A stretch of 46,914 nucleotides of DNA, from positions 1 to 46,914 of IMG/VR virus record IMGVR_UViG_3300049795_000028. One strand, 5' to 3'. The notes beneath the pieces are model-generated. The model made no database searches. It was given only the letters and a program-made list of their open reading frames with translations, and was not told where the DNA came from. Source of the stretch: a virus. The position numbers and the translations under genes are program-made. This document shows, one piece after another, positions 12,700 to 20,846 of this stretch (position 1 is the stretch's first letter; each line of letters begins with the position of its first letter).

Positions 12700-14964
12700 A
12701 TGTTACTACTTTTAAGCTCCGGGGTACAAAGGCCAAACCGTCTGACCGACATCAAAGATGAGTTATACCACGCTCGTTGGGCGCGCTATGCTGCATACGA
12801 TGCAAACAACTTTCTCCAGCAGCAATTTATTGCCCGGACAAAGCTTAATAAAAAATTCTACAAAGGTGAGCAGTGGATCTTAGAGGAGGATCTTGAAACT
12901 TTTTTCAAGGATGAAAGCGGGCAGGAAAGAAACAGGTTGAAGATCATTCACAACATCATCCGCCCGATGATCGAGCAGTATCGAGGTAATGCGATACGCA
13001 TGAAAATAAATTATCGCGCGAAAAGCATCTCTCAGAAAGCGATCAATCGCAGAGAGGAAAAGTTGAATGAGATGCGCCTGTACACGCAGGTGGCGAATAA
13101 AATAAAATTGCCAGGCATCGCGGAAGACATGCGAAGCAAGCTGCCGATAGGCAAAAGCGAGGCTGAGACAAAGCAAATTTTTGATAACCTCTGGGTGGAC
13201 AACTACGCTGAGGACATCAATGCACTGTTAGAATATGTTTCAAGCTTAAATAGCTTTGAAGACAAACAGCTTCGTATCGCTGAGGAGATGGCGTTCTCCG
13301 GAATTGCTGTAATGGAAGCATACGAGCATAACGGTCATCAATATTTTGATCTTGCACGTTCAGAAGATTATTTTTTCGACAGATCATGTAAAGAGTACGA
13401 TCACTCTGATGCCGAATACTGGGGCCGTCAGCACTACATGAATGCAAGTGATATCTACGAAGATTATCAGGACATAACAAGTGATGAAAGACGCGCTATT
13501 GAGGCTTATGCCACTACATACCAGAAGAACGCAACCACCGAGGAACACATGATGTTTGGCGGAAAGGTGCCTGTTTTAAAGGTGTACTGGAGAGATACTT
13601 GTAAATATGAGTACGGTTATGTTATGGATGAATTCGGATATCCATACTTGACAAAAATAAATTTCACTTACGAAGGCGAAGAGAAGCCGAGATACACAGA
13701 TAAGGATCTTATCGTAGTGGATTCAGAGCGTTCCCGCAGAGTTTTGAAAGGAAAGAAAAAAGCAAATCTTTATGTTGACGAACTTCGTTACTGCGTTTTT
13801 ATTCCGCAGGAAATTCTTTCCGGAGTATTGAACCAAACGAATGGCGACATCATTTTAGAATACGGGCTGGTGCCTTATCAGGAAACAGACAACCTCGATG
13901 TGTCGAGTGTTAAGTCTCCGTTTAAAGTTTATTGCTGGGGCTACGTTGACGGAGAGATACTTTCTCCTGTTGATGATGCCATTAACCCGCAGCGCTTTAT
14001 GAATCGATTGTTATCGGTTGCTGAAAATCAGATCAACAACTCTCGCGGATCCGGAACAGTTTATGATAAATCTATTATTGACTCACAAACCGGTGAACAG
14101 GAGATGATCAGAAACATGAATCAAAGTAAGCCAGTAGGGGTGAATGCTCGCGGGCGCGGGATTCAAAATGTTATCGGAAGCTACGATGCCAGCATTAACA
14201 AGGGCACAATGGTCATGTTTGATATTATGTCATTACTGAAATCACAACTCAAAGATGTAACTGGGTTGAACGAGGCGATACAGGGTGAATCAATGGGAAG
14301 TGATCAGCTTGTAGGAGTAACACAGCTGATGATACAACGCGGATCTTTGATGCAGGAACCTTTCTATAACGCCATCACAAAAGTTTTTCAGCAGTGCTTC
14401 CAGGCGATTGCAACAGTTGGAAAAAGAATATATGCTGACAACGAAAGAGAGCTCGCCATCGCTGTTGGTGATGAAGGAGCTCGTGTCTTGAAAATATCTC
14501 AGGACATGAAGATGGAAGATTTCCGCGTATTTATTAAGCGTGAAAATAGCGAGGAAATGCTTGTTCAGGCTGGCAATTCAATGGCTCTTACATTGCTACA
14601 ACTTGGCTTTATTGATAAGTCAATATACGCGAATCTTTATAACAGGTCAACTCCTGATGATGTGGCAAGAGCGTTGAGAACATCCGCTAAGCTTGATATT
14701 GAAAAGCAGCGAATGGTTGATGCAGCAAATGAAAAAATGATGCAGGAGGAAAAGCAGAAAGAGCAGAACGAGGAAGGTAAGTCACTAATGCTGATGCAGC
14801 ACCAAATGGGTCGCGAAGATCAGCAGCAAGCAATGAACCACGACAATGAACTGGATAAGATCATTGCCAAGGGAATGACTGACCAGATGCGTCAAAGCTT
14901 AGTAGGAAATCAGCAACTCGTTCAGAATGCCCAACAGCAGACTCAACAAGTTTCTGCAAAATAA
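12700..14964 (+). CDS. portal protein
   Basis: 754 aa, directly after TerL, the usual position of the portal, which forms the dodecameric ring at the packaging vertex. Features: an N-terminal helical part followed by FYKGEQWILEEDLE and NIIRPMIEQYRGNAIRM (~85-105), a pattern common to the P22-like/crAss-like portal family; a helix-rich C-terminal barrel with Gln/Glu-rich sequence (residues ~680-754, e.g. MQEEKQKEQNEEGK). The C-terminal Q-rich tail fits the barrel crown inside the head. Start: ATG at 12700, no alternative is better. Confidence 0.88.
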   Translation: MLLLLSSGVQRPNRLTDIKDELYHARWARYAAYDANNFLQQQFIARTKLNKKFYKGEQWILEEDLETFFKDESGQERNRLKIIHNIIRPMIEQYRGNAIRMKINYRAKSISQKAINRREEKLNEMRLYTQVANKIKLPGIAEDMRSKLPIGKSEAETKQIFDNLWVDNYAEDINALLEYVSSLNSFEDKQLRIAEEMAFSGIAVMEAYEHNGHQYFDLARSEDYFFDRSCKEYDHSDAEYWGRQHYMNASDIYEDYQDITSDERRAIEAYATTYQKNATTEEHMMFGGKVPVLKVYWRDTCKYEYGYVMDEFGYPYLTKINFTYEGEEKPRYTDKDLIVVDSERSRRVLKGKKKANLYVDELRYCVFIPQEILSGVLNQTNGDIILEYGLVPYQETDNLDVSSVKSPFKVYCWGYVDGEILSPVDDAINPQRFMNRLLSVAENQINNSRGSGTVYDKSIIDSQTGEQEMIRNMNQSKPVGVNARGRGIQNVIGSYDASINKGTMVMFDIMSLLKSQLKDVTGLNEAIQGESMGSDQLVGVTQLMIQRGSLMQEPFYNAITKVFQQCFQAIATVGKRIYADNERELAIAVGDEGARVLKISQDMKMEDFRVFIKRENSEEMLVQAGNSMALTLLQLGFIDKSIYANLYNRSTPDDVARALRTSAKLDIEKQRMVDAANEKMMQEEKQKEQNEEGKSLMLMQHQMGREDQQQAMNHDNELDKIIAKGMTDQMRQSLVGNQQLVQNAQQQTQQVSAK

Positions 14965-14965
14965 A

Positions 14966-14996
14966 TTTGGAGAATTGAAAACATTCGCTATTTTTG
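14966..14996 (+). promoter_or_regulatory. late promoter, TTTG-N19-TATTTTTG
   Basis: TTTG at 14966-14969, 19-nt spacer, TATTTTTG at 14989-14996, 23 nt before the scaffold ATG. A second start here would raise scaffold and capsid expression over packaging genes. Confidence 0.65.
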
Positions 14997-15018
14997 TCAC
15001 AAATCACACACGGAACTA

Positions 15019-16257
15019 ATGGAAAATGAAAACGCGGGCAAGTCTGATGTTCAGATATCGCCAAAGATGCAAGAGCTTGCAGACTCACTACAAGGCCTTA
15101 ATGGAAGCGAACAGATTTTAAGAGAAGTTGGAAAAGAAGCCGTAGAAAAAGGGATCATAAAAGTTGGTGATGATAAACCGGCAGATGAAAATGCTGATGA
15201 TGATAACAAAACTTCTGGAGCAGATAAAACAGCTGCAAAGAAAAAACCAGATGCAAATAGCCAGGCAGATGCCGGCAATGAAAATGTAGAAGAGGAAGAG
15301 GAGGAAGAAAATACTGATCTCGAAGAGGAGGAGAGTGACGAAAACCCACTTTTGAAAACCGTTAAAGGTGAAAAGAAAGGTAAAAAGGGAGAGCCTGTCT
15401 TTGAAAATTTTGATCAGATAAAAGCGCATGCTAAAAAGGCCCTCGGTATTGAGGTGAAATCTGAAAAGGATTTCAATAAAGTTTTCACATCTTCACTAAA
15501 GTGGAGAGAAGACGCTCAGGAGCTGCCGAAGGTTAAAGAGAAGCTTGAAAAGATGGAGAGTGTTTTTAACGAAATGCCAACTCCACTTTTAGATAGTATA
15601 AAAGCGTTCTTTGATGGAGAAAGTGATTGGGACAAACATGTGGCTGCAAAGCCAAAGTTTGATTTCACAAAGCCTGCTGACAAGCAAGATAAAAAAGCTT
15701 TGGTGAATCACTATTATCCGGGTAAATTTACAGATGCTGACTGGGCGGAGGAAACTACCCCACAAGCATTAGAAATTGCAATACAAGCATCACAAACCCA
15801 GTATAACGTTGACAAACGTGATATCGAGAAGGATAGTGCTGACCGAGTAGAGAAGTCTAAAAGTCGCATGGCGACAGTTAAAGCTTCGATCGACAGTTCC
15901 TTGACTACGCTCAAATCATCGTTTCCTGACCTGGACGCAAAAGGTATCAAAGAGATATCTAAGGTCCTCGAAAGTGGCGATATTAATTCATTGTTTTTTG
16001 ACAAAAATGGGGCTTACAAGAAGGACGCAGCAGAACGCGTTTTACTTGCATTGTATGGAAAAGATACAATAAAAAGCATGATGAAAGTATCAGCAAAAAG
16101 GGCTGAATCAGCTACCAACGAGGATATCCTAACTCGCGGAGCAGACAAGCCTAAGCCAAATAAAGGTGGCGGATCACAAAAAGGTGTGGTTGACGAAAAG
16201 ACGAAAAAAGCGATTGGTGCATTAGTAGGAGGACTTAACAGAAACAGGACCTATTAA
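15019..16257 (+). CDS. probable capsid scaffold / assembly protein, 412 aa
   Basis: Lies between portal and major capsid protein, the normal place of the scaffold. The N-terminal ~130 residues are disordered and very acidic (a run of Glu at ~93-110 followed by ESDENPLLK), the rest is helical and Lys/Glu-rich with coiled-coil character, and the C-terminus is basic (GGLNRNRTY). This is the typical profile of scaffolds, whose C-terminus binds the capsid protein. I see no protease motif. It has its own promoter. Not confirmed by family recognition. Confidence 0.7.
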   Translation: MENENAGKSDVQISPKMQELADSLQGLNGSEQILREVGKEAVEKGIIKVGDDKPADENADDDNKTSGADKTAAKKKPDANSQADAGNENVEEEEEEENTDLEEEESDENPLLKTVKGEKKGKKGEPVFENFDQIKAHAKKALGIEVKSEKDFNKVFTSSLKWREDAQELPKVKEKLEKMESVFNEMPTPLLDSIKAFFDGESDWDKHVAAKPKFDFTKPADKQDKKALVNHYYPGKFTDADWAEETTPQALEIAIQASQTQYNVDKRDIEKDSADRVEKSKSRMATVKASIDSSLTTLKSSFPDLDAKGIKEISKVLESGDINSLFFDKNGAYKKDAAERVLLALYGKDTIKSMMKVSAKRAESATNEDILTRGADKPKPNKGGGSQKGVVDEKTKKAIGALVGGLNRNRTY

Positions 16258-16277
16258 CTCAAAATCTCTAAAAAACC

Positions 16278-17558
16278 ATGTCAAATACTAACTACACTCC
16301 AGGGTTAGGTAACTTACCTTTTGGTAACACAAACACCAACCCACAATCGTCACAATATGCCGGTATTTCCGGTTACTCTCCTGCTGAGAGTATCTTAATT
16401 GCGAAAGCGATTAAAAGAGCGATTTTTGATGCAGCCCCTGCACAATACAACGCTTTAAAGTTATTGTATGCAAAGCCTTTCGAGGATGTAAACAATGACG
16501 AGTTTGAATATCTTGAAAGCACGTTCGGACGTTCGGCACTTGTGTCAAACGCTATCGTTGCAGCAGTTGCGGCAGTTCCTGGAACACCGGCAGCTCAAAC
16601 GCTTACCCTTACAGCTGCGTCCATGACGAAGTTGACTCCCGATCTTATCATCATTTATCCTGACAACACTAAAGCGGTAATTCGCTCTGTGGCTGGCGCT
16701 ACAACTATCAACGTTGAGTCCCAAACGTCTGGAGGACTGCCTGCGGTAGTTGTTGGTGATGTTTTTGCGGTTCAGTCAACGATCATGGCTGATGCTATGG
16801 ATTATTTCTCTAACTACGAAAGAATGGAGACTGTAACTCGTTACAACTTCGTTCAGTTCTTCTTACGTGCTGCACGTTGGGGACGTATTGAGTTGCAGAA
16901 ATACGAAAACTCCGGGACCACCGATTTCTTGGTGCGCGATAAAGAGCAGAAATTAAAACAGCTGCGTGTTGACTTGTTCAACTCATTCTTTAACGGTAAC
17001 CGTGGAGAATTCCAGATCAGCAATGGTTATATTGCAAAATCAATGGGTGGTATTTACCCTACAATGGTTGCGGCAGGATCGATGTCCTCAAACCCAACAG
17101 TTGCAGGTTTAAAAGCTGCTTTCGAAGCCCTGGCTTTTGCAACTAACTACAAACAGGAAGGTGCCACTCGTTTCATCTACGGATGCGAAGAGATCCTGTA
17201 CGAACTGTCAAAAGTTTGGAAAGAGGCTGGTGTTCGTTACACTCCAAATGACGACATCGCAAACCTGAATTTAACGGAGTACAAAATCGGTACAATGCGT
17301 TTCGTTCCTGTGAACTGCGAATTGTTCCGTGAGTCATCTTGTTTCCCTGCTGACTGGAAGCGCAAGCTTTTGGTTATCGATCAGGAAACGATCACTCCAA
17401 TCAAAATGAAGGGCATCCCGGCTCTGGAAATGGGTTCTACCCTTGACAGACAGGGAGAAAGCGGAAGCCGCGAAAACTTCAAAGACTGGTGGGTAGGAGG
17501 GCAGTTAAGCCTTCGTATGGACAACCCATTGTCTTCTTTCTGGCTTGACGTTCAATAG
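16278..17558 (+). CDS. major capsid protein
   Basis: 426 aa, downstream of the scaffold and followed by a very strong terminator, as expected for the most abundant virion protein. The sequence fits an HK97-fold capsid protein: N-arm, E-loop region, P-domain helices, and a C-terminal GSTLDRQGESGSRENFKDWW then RMDNPLSSFWLDVQ. Residues ~95-165 (from AAVPGTPAAQTLTLTAASM) are Thr/Val-rich and look like an inserted beta domain. Codon use is more regular than in neighbours, as for a highly expressed gene. Confidence 0.88.
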   Translation: MSNTNYTPGLGNLPFGNTNTNPQSSQYAGISGYSPAESILIAKAIKRAIFDAAPAQYNALKLLYAKPFEDVNNDEFEYLESTFGRSALVSNAIVAAVAAVPGTPAAQTLTLTAASMTKLTPDLIIIYPDNTKAVIRSVAGATTINVESQTSGGLPAVVVGDVFAVQSTIMADAMDYFSNYERMETVTRYNFVQFFLRAARWGRIELQKYENSGTTDFLVRDKEQKLKQLRVDLFNSFFNGNRGEFQISNGYIAKSMGGIYPTMVAAGSMSSNPTVAGLKAAFEALAFATNYKQEGATRFIYGCEEILYELSKVWKEAGVRYTPNDDIANLNLTEYKIGTMRFVPVNCELFRESSCFPADWKRKLLVIDQETITPIKMKGIPALEMGSTLDRQGESGSRENFKDWWVGGQLSLRMDNPLSSFWLDVQ

Positions 17559-17567
17559 TAATTAACT

Positions 17568-17600
17568 GGGTAGCCACAATAAAAGTGGCTACCCTTTTTT
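17568..17600 (+). terminator. strong terminator after the major capsid gene
   Basis: GGGTAGCCAC, loop AATAAAA, GTGGCTACCC (10-bp perfect stem), then T6. Confidence 0.95.
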
Positions 17601-17621
17601 ATAAACCTCAAAAAAAAGACG

Positions 17622-18446
17622 ATGACGGTAGTTAAAGGTAACGTTGACGATTCAGAAGGAAAAAACAATCCGGAGAATAACGACACGAACAAAGAATTAC
17701 TCCTGAAAATGGAGATCATGCAAAAAGAGCTTTTTGAGCTCAAACAAAATAATAAACCGCAAGATTATCATGCCCCAGCTGGCATGAATCCGCAGCAGTT
17801 TATTGAGCTTGTTGCAGCGGTATCAAAAGCATCAAAAGAAAAACCGGATGATCAGAAGCTTTCTGTGAAACGTTTTGTTGATGAGCGCGACATCGATCCT
17901 AAAGATTTTGATAAGGATGGTGTATTGTTTTGCGCTTACAGCACAGGATATTTTATTACGGATGACGTTCGCCAGGGGTTCCCTGTTTCGACACCATACG
18001 GAAACGATATCTTCTTTAAATTCCAGGGACAAAACAAGAGCCGTGACTCCAGAGGGAGAGAAGTTCTTAATACATATTGTGCGTATCTGTCACGCAGTAA
18101 AAAAGAACAGCAATGGTTACGTGAGCACAGGTACTACGGAATCAAGTTCTTTGAATCTGCCACAGAGGCAATGTCAACAGATGCTGTAAGGGCACAAAAG
18201 TTAGCGAGATTCATCGATGCAGTAATGTCGATGGACCAGCACCAGGTAGTAATGAACTGCCAGGCTTACAAAGTGCCGGTATCTGAAAACATGAGAGCCA
18301 TGAGAATTACACTGGCAAGCAGGATGCTTGACGCGACAGAAGATCCGGGAGAAGTTGCTTCGAAAAAAGCACTCAAGGAGTTGGATGAGGAAAATCTTTT
18401 CCTTGCTGACAAGTCGAAGATGACACCGAGGAACACCACCACATAA
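17622..18446 (+). CDS. virion-associated hypothetical protein, 274 aa
   Basis: Sits alone between two terminators right after the capsid gene. Residues 1-75 are polar and helical (coiled-coil candidate ELLLKMEIMQKELFELK); the centre, from KRFVDERDIDPKDFD to a segment rich in aromatic and charged residues (KEQQWLREHRYYGIKFF), looks like a compact alpha/beta domain. Not recognised. Location between capsid and connector genes suggests a head protein (cement, vertex or head-completion). No promoter of the recurring type directly precedes it, so it depends on read-through of the capsid terminator. Confidence 0.75.
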   Translation: MTVVKGNVDDSEGKNNPENNDTNKELLLKMEIMQKELFELKQNNKPQDYHAPAGMNPQQFIELVAAVSKASKEKPDDQKLSVKRFVDERDIDPKDFDKDGVLFCAYSTGYFITDDVRQGFPVSTPYGNDIFFKFQGQNKSRDSRGREVLNTYCAYLSRSKKEQQWLREHRYYGIKFFESATEAMSTDAVRAQKLARFIDAVMSMDQHQVVMNCQAYKVPVSENMRAMRITLASRMLDATEDPGEVASKKALKELDEENLFLADKSKMTPRNTTT

Positions 18447-18479
18447 AGGAACGTTGTTATAAGTTTAGTTTGTAAGTGA

Positions 18480-18513
18480 ATGGCCTGTAAATTTTGCAGG
18501 CCATTTATTTTTT
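18480..18513 (+). terminator. terminator after the 274-aa gene
   Basis: ATGGCCTG, loop TAAATTTTG, CAGGCCAT, then TTATTTTTT. Confidence 0.9.
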
Positions 18514-18530
18514 GGTGAAAAAATATTATT

Positions 18531-18538
18531 TACATTTG
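18531..18538 (+). promoter_or_regulatory. late promoter -7 element TACATTTG before the connector genes
   Basis: Located 14 nt before the ATG at 18553 and just after a terminator. A -33-like TTTG lies at 18511-18514, at 16 nt, somewhat short. Confidence 0.6.
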
Positions 18539-18552
18539 TTTAAAACTCACCC

Positions 18553-19314
18553 ATGCCAATTCTCGTTCAGGAAATAGTAAACCGCTCAAATGCAGCTCTC
18601 GATGCGGAAGGCAGCGACAGGTATTTATTTGATCAGGATTTTAAGCCAGCAATACGATACGCCCAGGAGTGGGTGGTGCTGGCCCTTAATCGCGGATTTG
18701 AAATGAATAAGCATTCCGGGGAATCACTTCGGGAGCTTGTTAAGGTGAGCATCTGGCAGGCAAATAACTTTTCGCGAATAGCGTTCGACCCGGTAACGAT
18801 GGGGCACGATCTCTGGTCAATCCTTGCGCTGTACCCTAATCCGGTGGTTACTCCGTTTTCAAATCCTTCGCCACTTCCAAATAAGGCAGAAAGTAAATAC
18901 ATGCCAAATCTTTCCCTTGTTTCTGGAAAAGCCTGCACAAACAGGCTTACGCTGGAGCAATGGAACGACAACGTTGACAATGTATTTATGCCTGGCAACA
19001 GCGTTTTATCTGGTCCTCTCTCTGATTTTGCATATTTGAATTTTGCGGATTACTCATCTTCCACTTATTCTAATCCTGGGAAATTTGAACTTGAAATACG
19101 TCCTACGGTAGCAAACAAATACGTTGGAATGGCTTATTTGAGAAGGCCTAAAGAGATTAATTTGATAACCGATACAATGGAGTTTCCGGAGGCGTTAATG
19201 AATGTTATTCTTGAAAAAACGCTTCAATATGTGTCCTGGAAACAAGGTGATCAAACTACACTTTATCTGGTGACAGACCGGGACGTGAACAGATTAATGA
19301 CTTTAATTCAGTAA
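18553..19314 (+). CDS. probable head-tail connector or adaptor protein, 253 aa
   Basis: First gene of the connector/tail unit. The helical N-terminus (MPILVQEIVNRSNAALDAEG) and a mixed centre with long loops suggest a small adaptor. The last ~70 residues (IRPTVANKYVGMAYLRRPKE, then DTMEFPEALMNVILEKTLQY) resemble the beta/helix pattern of connector proteins that bind under the portal. The name is inferred from position and size rather than recognition. Confidence 0.6.
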   Translation: MPILVQEIVNRSNAALDAEGSDRYLFDQDFKPAIRYAQEWVVLALNRGFEMNKHSGESLRELVKVSIWQANNFSRIAFDPVTMGHDLWSILALYPNPVVTPFSNPSPLPNKAESKYMPNLSLVSGKACTNRLTLEQWNDNVDNVFMPGNSVLSGPLSDFAYLNFADYSSSTYSNPGKFELEIRPTVANKYVGMAYLRRPKEINLITDTMEFPEALMNVILEKTLQYVSWKQGDQTTLYLVTDRDVNRLMTLIQ

Positions 19315-19318
19315 GATC

Positions 19319-20023
19319 ATGGGATTCATATTAAGGCATTTTATTGATGATGTTGCCGTAACGCTGAAACAGACGTTCGATGACAAAATGATCCAGCGGT
19401 CACAAATCGCATACTGGACGCTTTTGTGTGGGAACACACTAAAGTCTCAACACATACTTAAACGTTCGTCCGGAGCCTTCCTGACAAGCTATAATGCCAT
19501 TCCTTTGTCGGTTGACGCAACTAACGGGAGAAAATACTTTGTTCTGCCTAAAACGATCTACGATTTTAACAATGACAGGGCCATTGATTGTGTGGCATAT
19601 ATGTCGGACGGGCTTCCATCTTGTCCCCCTCAGTTCACGCGTCAGACGTTCACCCGGACAACGAAAAAAACATCTGAGCGTCTTTATTATTCAAAATATG
19701 AAAAGCCTTCTCCGGCAAACCCTTTCTTTTATCGGATAAGCGATAAAATATATACGCTTGGAATCGAAAAAGTTGATATAAAATTTTTGGAAGTCGATCT
19801 GTTCACAGCATTTGACCCACTTACACAAATCGATATTGATCAGTATTTTGATTTCCCGGACGAACTTTTTTCTATACTTCGCAGAAACGTTATGGATCTT
19901 GCAAAATACAGTTACTTGTTTCCGCAGGAACGCGCGAATGATGGTAATGACGGGGTTTCTGAGAAGCAAACGAATTTACCAAAAACATCCAGTGTAAACG
20001 ATCAATTACAAGCTGAACAATAA
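19319..20023 (+). CDS. probable tail/connector protein, 234 aa
   Basis: Starts 5 nt after the previous stop and is coupled to the next gene by TAATG. The sequence has an N-terminal helix, a beta-rich middle with LPKTIYDFNNDRAIDCVAYM, and a polar C-terminus. In crAss-like phages the genes after the capsid encode ring or collar proteins in this size range; I place it there by context. No domain recognised. Confidence 0.6.
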   Translation: MGFILRHFIDDVAVTLKQTFDDKMIQRSQIAYWTLLCGNTLKSQHILKRSSGAFLTSYNAIPLSVDATNGRKYFVLPKTIYDFNNDRAIDCVAYMSDGLPSCPPQFTRQTFTRTTKKTSERLYYSKYEKPSPANPFFYRISDKIYTLGIEKVDIKFLEVDLFTAFDPLTQIDIDQYFDFPDELFSILRRNVMDLAKYSYLFPQERANDGNDGVSEKQTNLPKTSSVNDQLQAEQ

Positions 20024-20838
20024 TGAATGCATCGCAATATAACTTCGTTACCGTAAATGAAATCTTGTCCGATGTGCTCAAGCTCGTGGATGATGAACGT
20101 TACGAAACAAACTCTAAAGGATATTACACAAGCCTTGTGCAGCAAGCCTTAGAAGGTCTTGCTTTCGACACATTTTTTGATGTAAGAAGAGAAGATTTTG
20201 TATTTCCCATTGAAACGCTCGGCTTGCAAATGCCGGCAGGAGCATTTAACGTGAAAGAGGTTTATATTTATCACGGAACGGAATGCGACATCTCAAGGAG
20301 TCAAAAAGTTTGGTGGAAACGAAATTATTATACTACCGGGAACGGTTATTTCGCCAACAACAAAGGCGACAACGGTAACGATCCTATAATGCCTCATAAC
20401 TCATTGGGCCGCATGGCTCACGGTAATGCCAGGGCGAATCAGCACAGAACAAGCGTAGAGAGTCACTATTTTTACAATGTTCAGAATGGGTTAATAATGT
20501 TCAGTTCTTTCTGCCGCAGCTTCCCGCGTGTACACGTTGTATATAACGGTGTAGGTTGCGATATAGGTGATGCCCCAGTTATTCCGTTATTCCTGAGAGA
20601 GGCCGTTGTAGATTTTATGGCTGAATTCACACTCCGGATTAAAATGGCTAAGCCTGACGGAAGGCAGTGGACGCAGCTGTGGCAAGTTTATGATAAGCGC
20701 CTGAATCGTGACCTGCAATATGGCTGGGCTCAAGGTAGCTGGTATCGTGCAGATCAGCGCGTAAAAACAATGTCCTCCGGAGAACGCGAGGACCTATTTG
20801 AGTACTTAAACAGGGGCGCTTGGCAGAGCGGATTATAA
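20023..20838 (+). CDS. probable tail collar/tubular protein, 271 aa
   Basis: Coupled to the gene before (TAATG) and 8 nt before the long tail gene. The N-terminal part, with EILSDVLKLVDDERYETNSK and FDTFFDVRREDFVFP, and the later FLREAVVDFMAEFTLRIKM resemble the P22 gp4/T7 gp11-like tail-tubular or collar proteins, in which a helical part binds the portal and a beta part extends outward. The resemblance is from pattern and position; a profile search would decide. Confidence 0.6.
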   Translation: MNASQYNFVTVNEILSDVLKLVDDERYETNSKGYYTSLVQQALEGLAFDTFFDVRREDFVFPIETLGLQMPAGAFNVKEVYIYHGTECDISRSQKVWWKRNYYTTGNGYFANNKGDNGNDPIMPHNSLGRMAHGNARANQHRTSVESHYFYNVQNGLIMFSSFCRSFPRVHVVYNGVGCDIGDAPVIPLFLREAVVDFMAEFTLRIKMAKPDGRQWTQLWQVYDKRLNRDLQYGWAQGSWYRADQRVKTMSSGEREDLFEYLNRGAWQSGL

Positions 20839-20846
20839 GTTAAATC

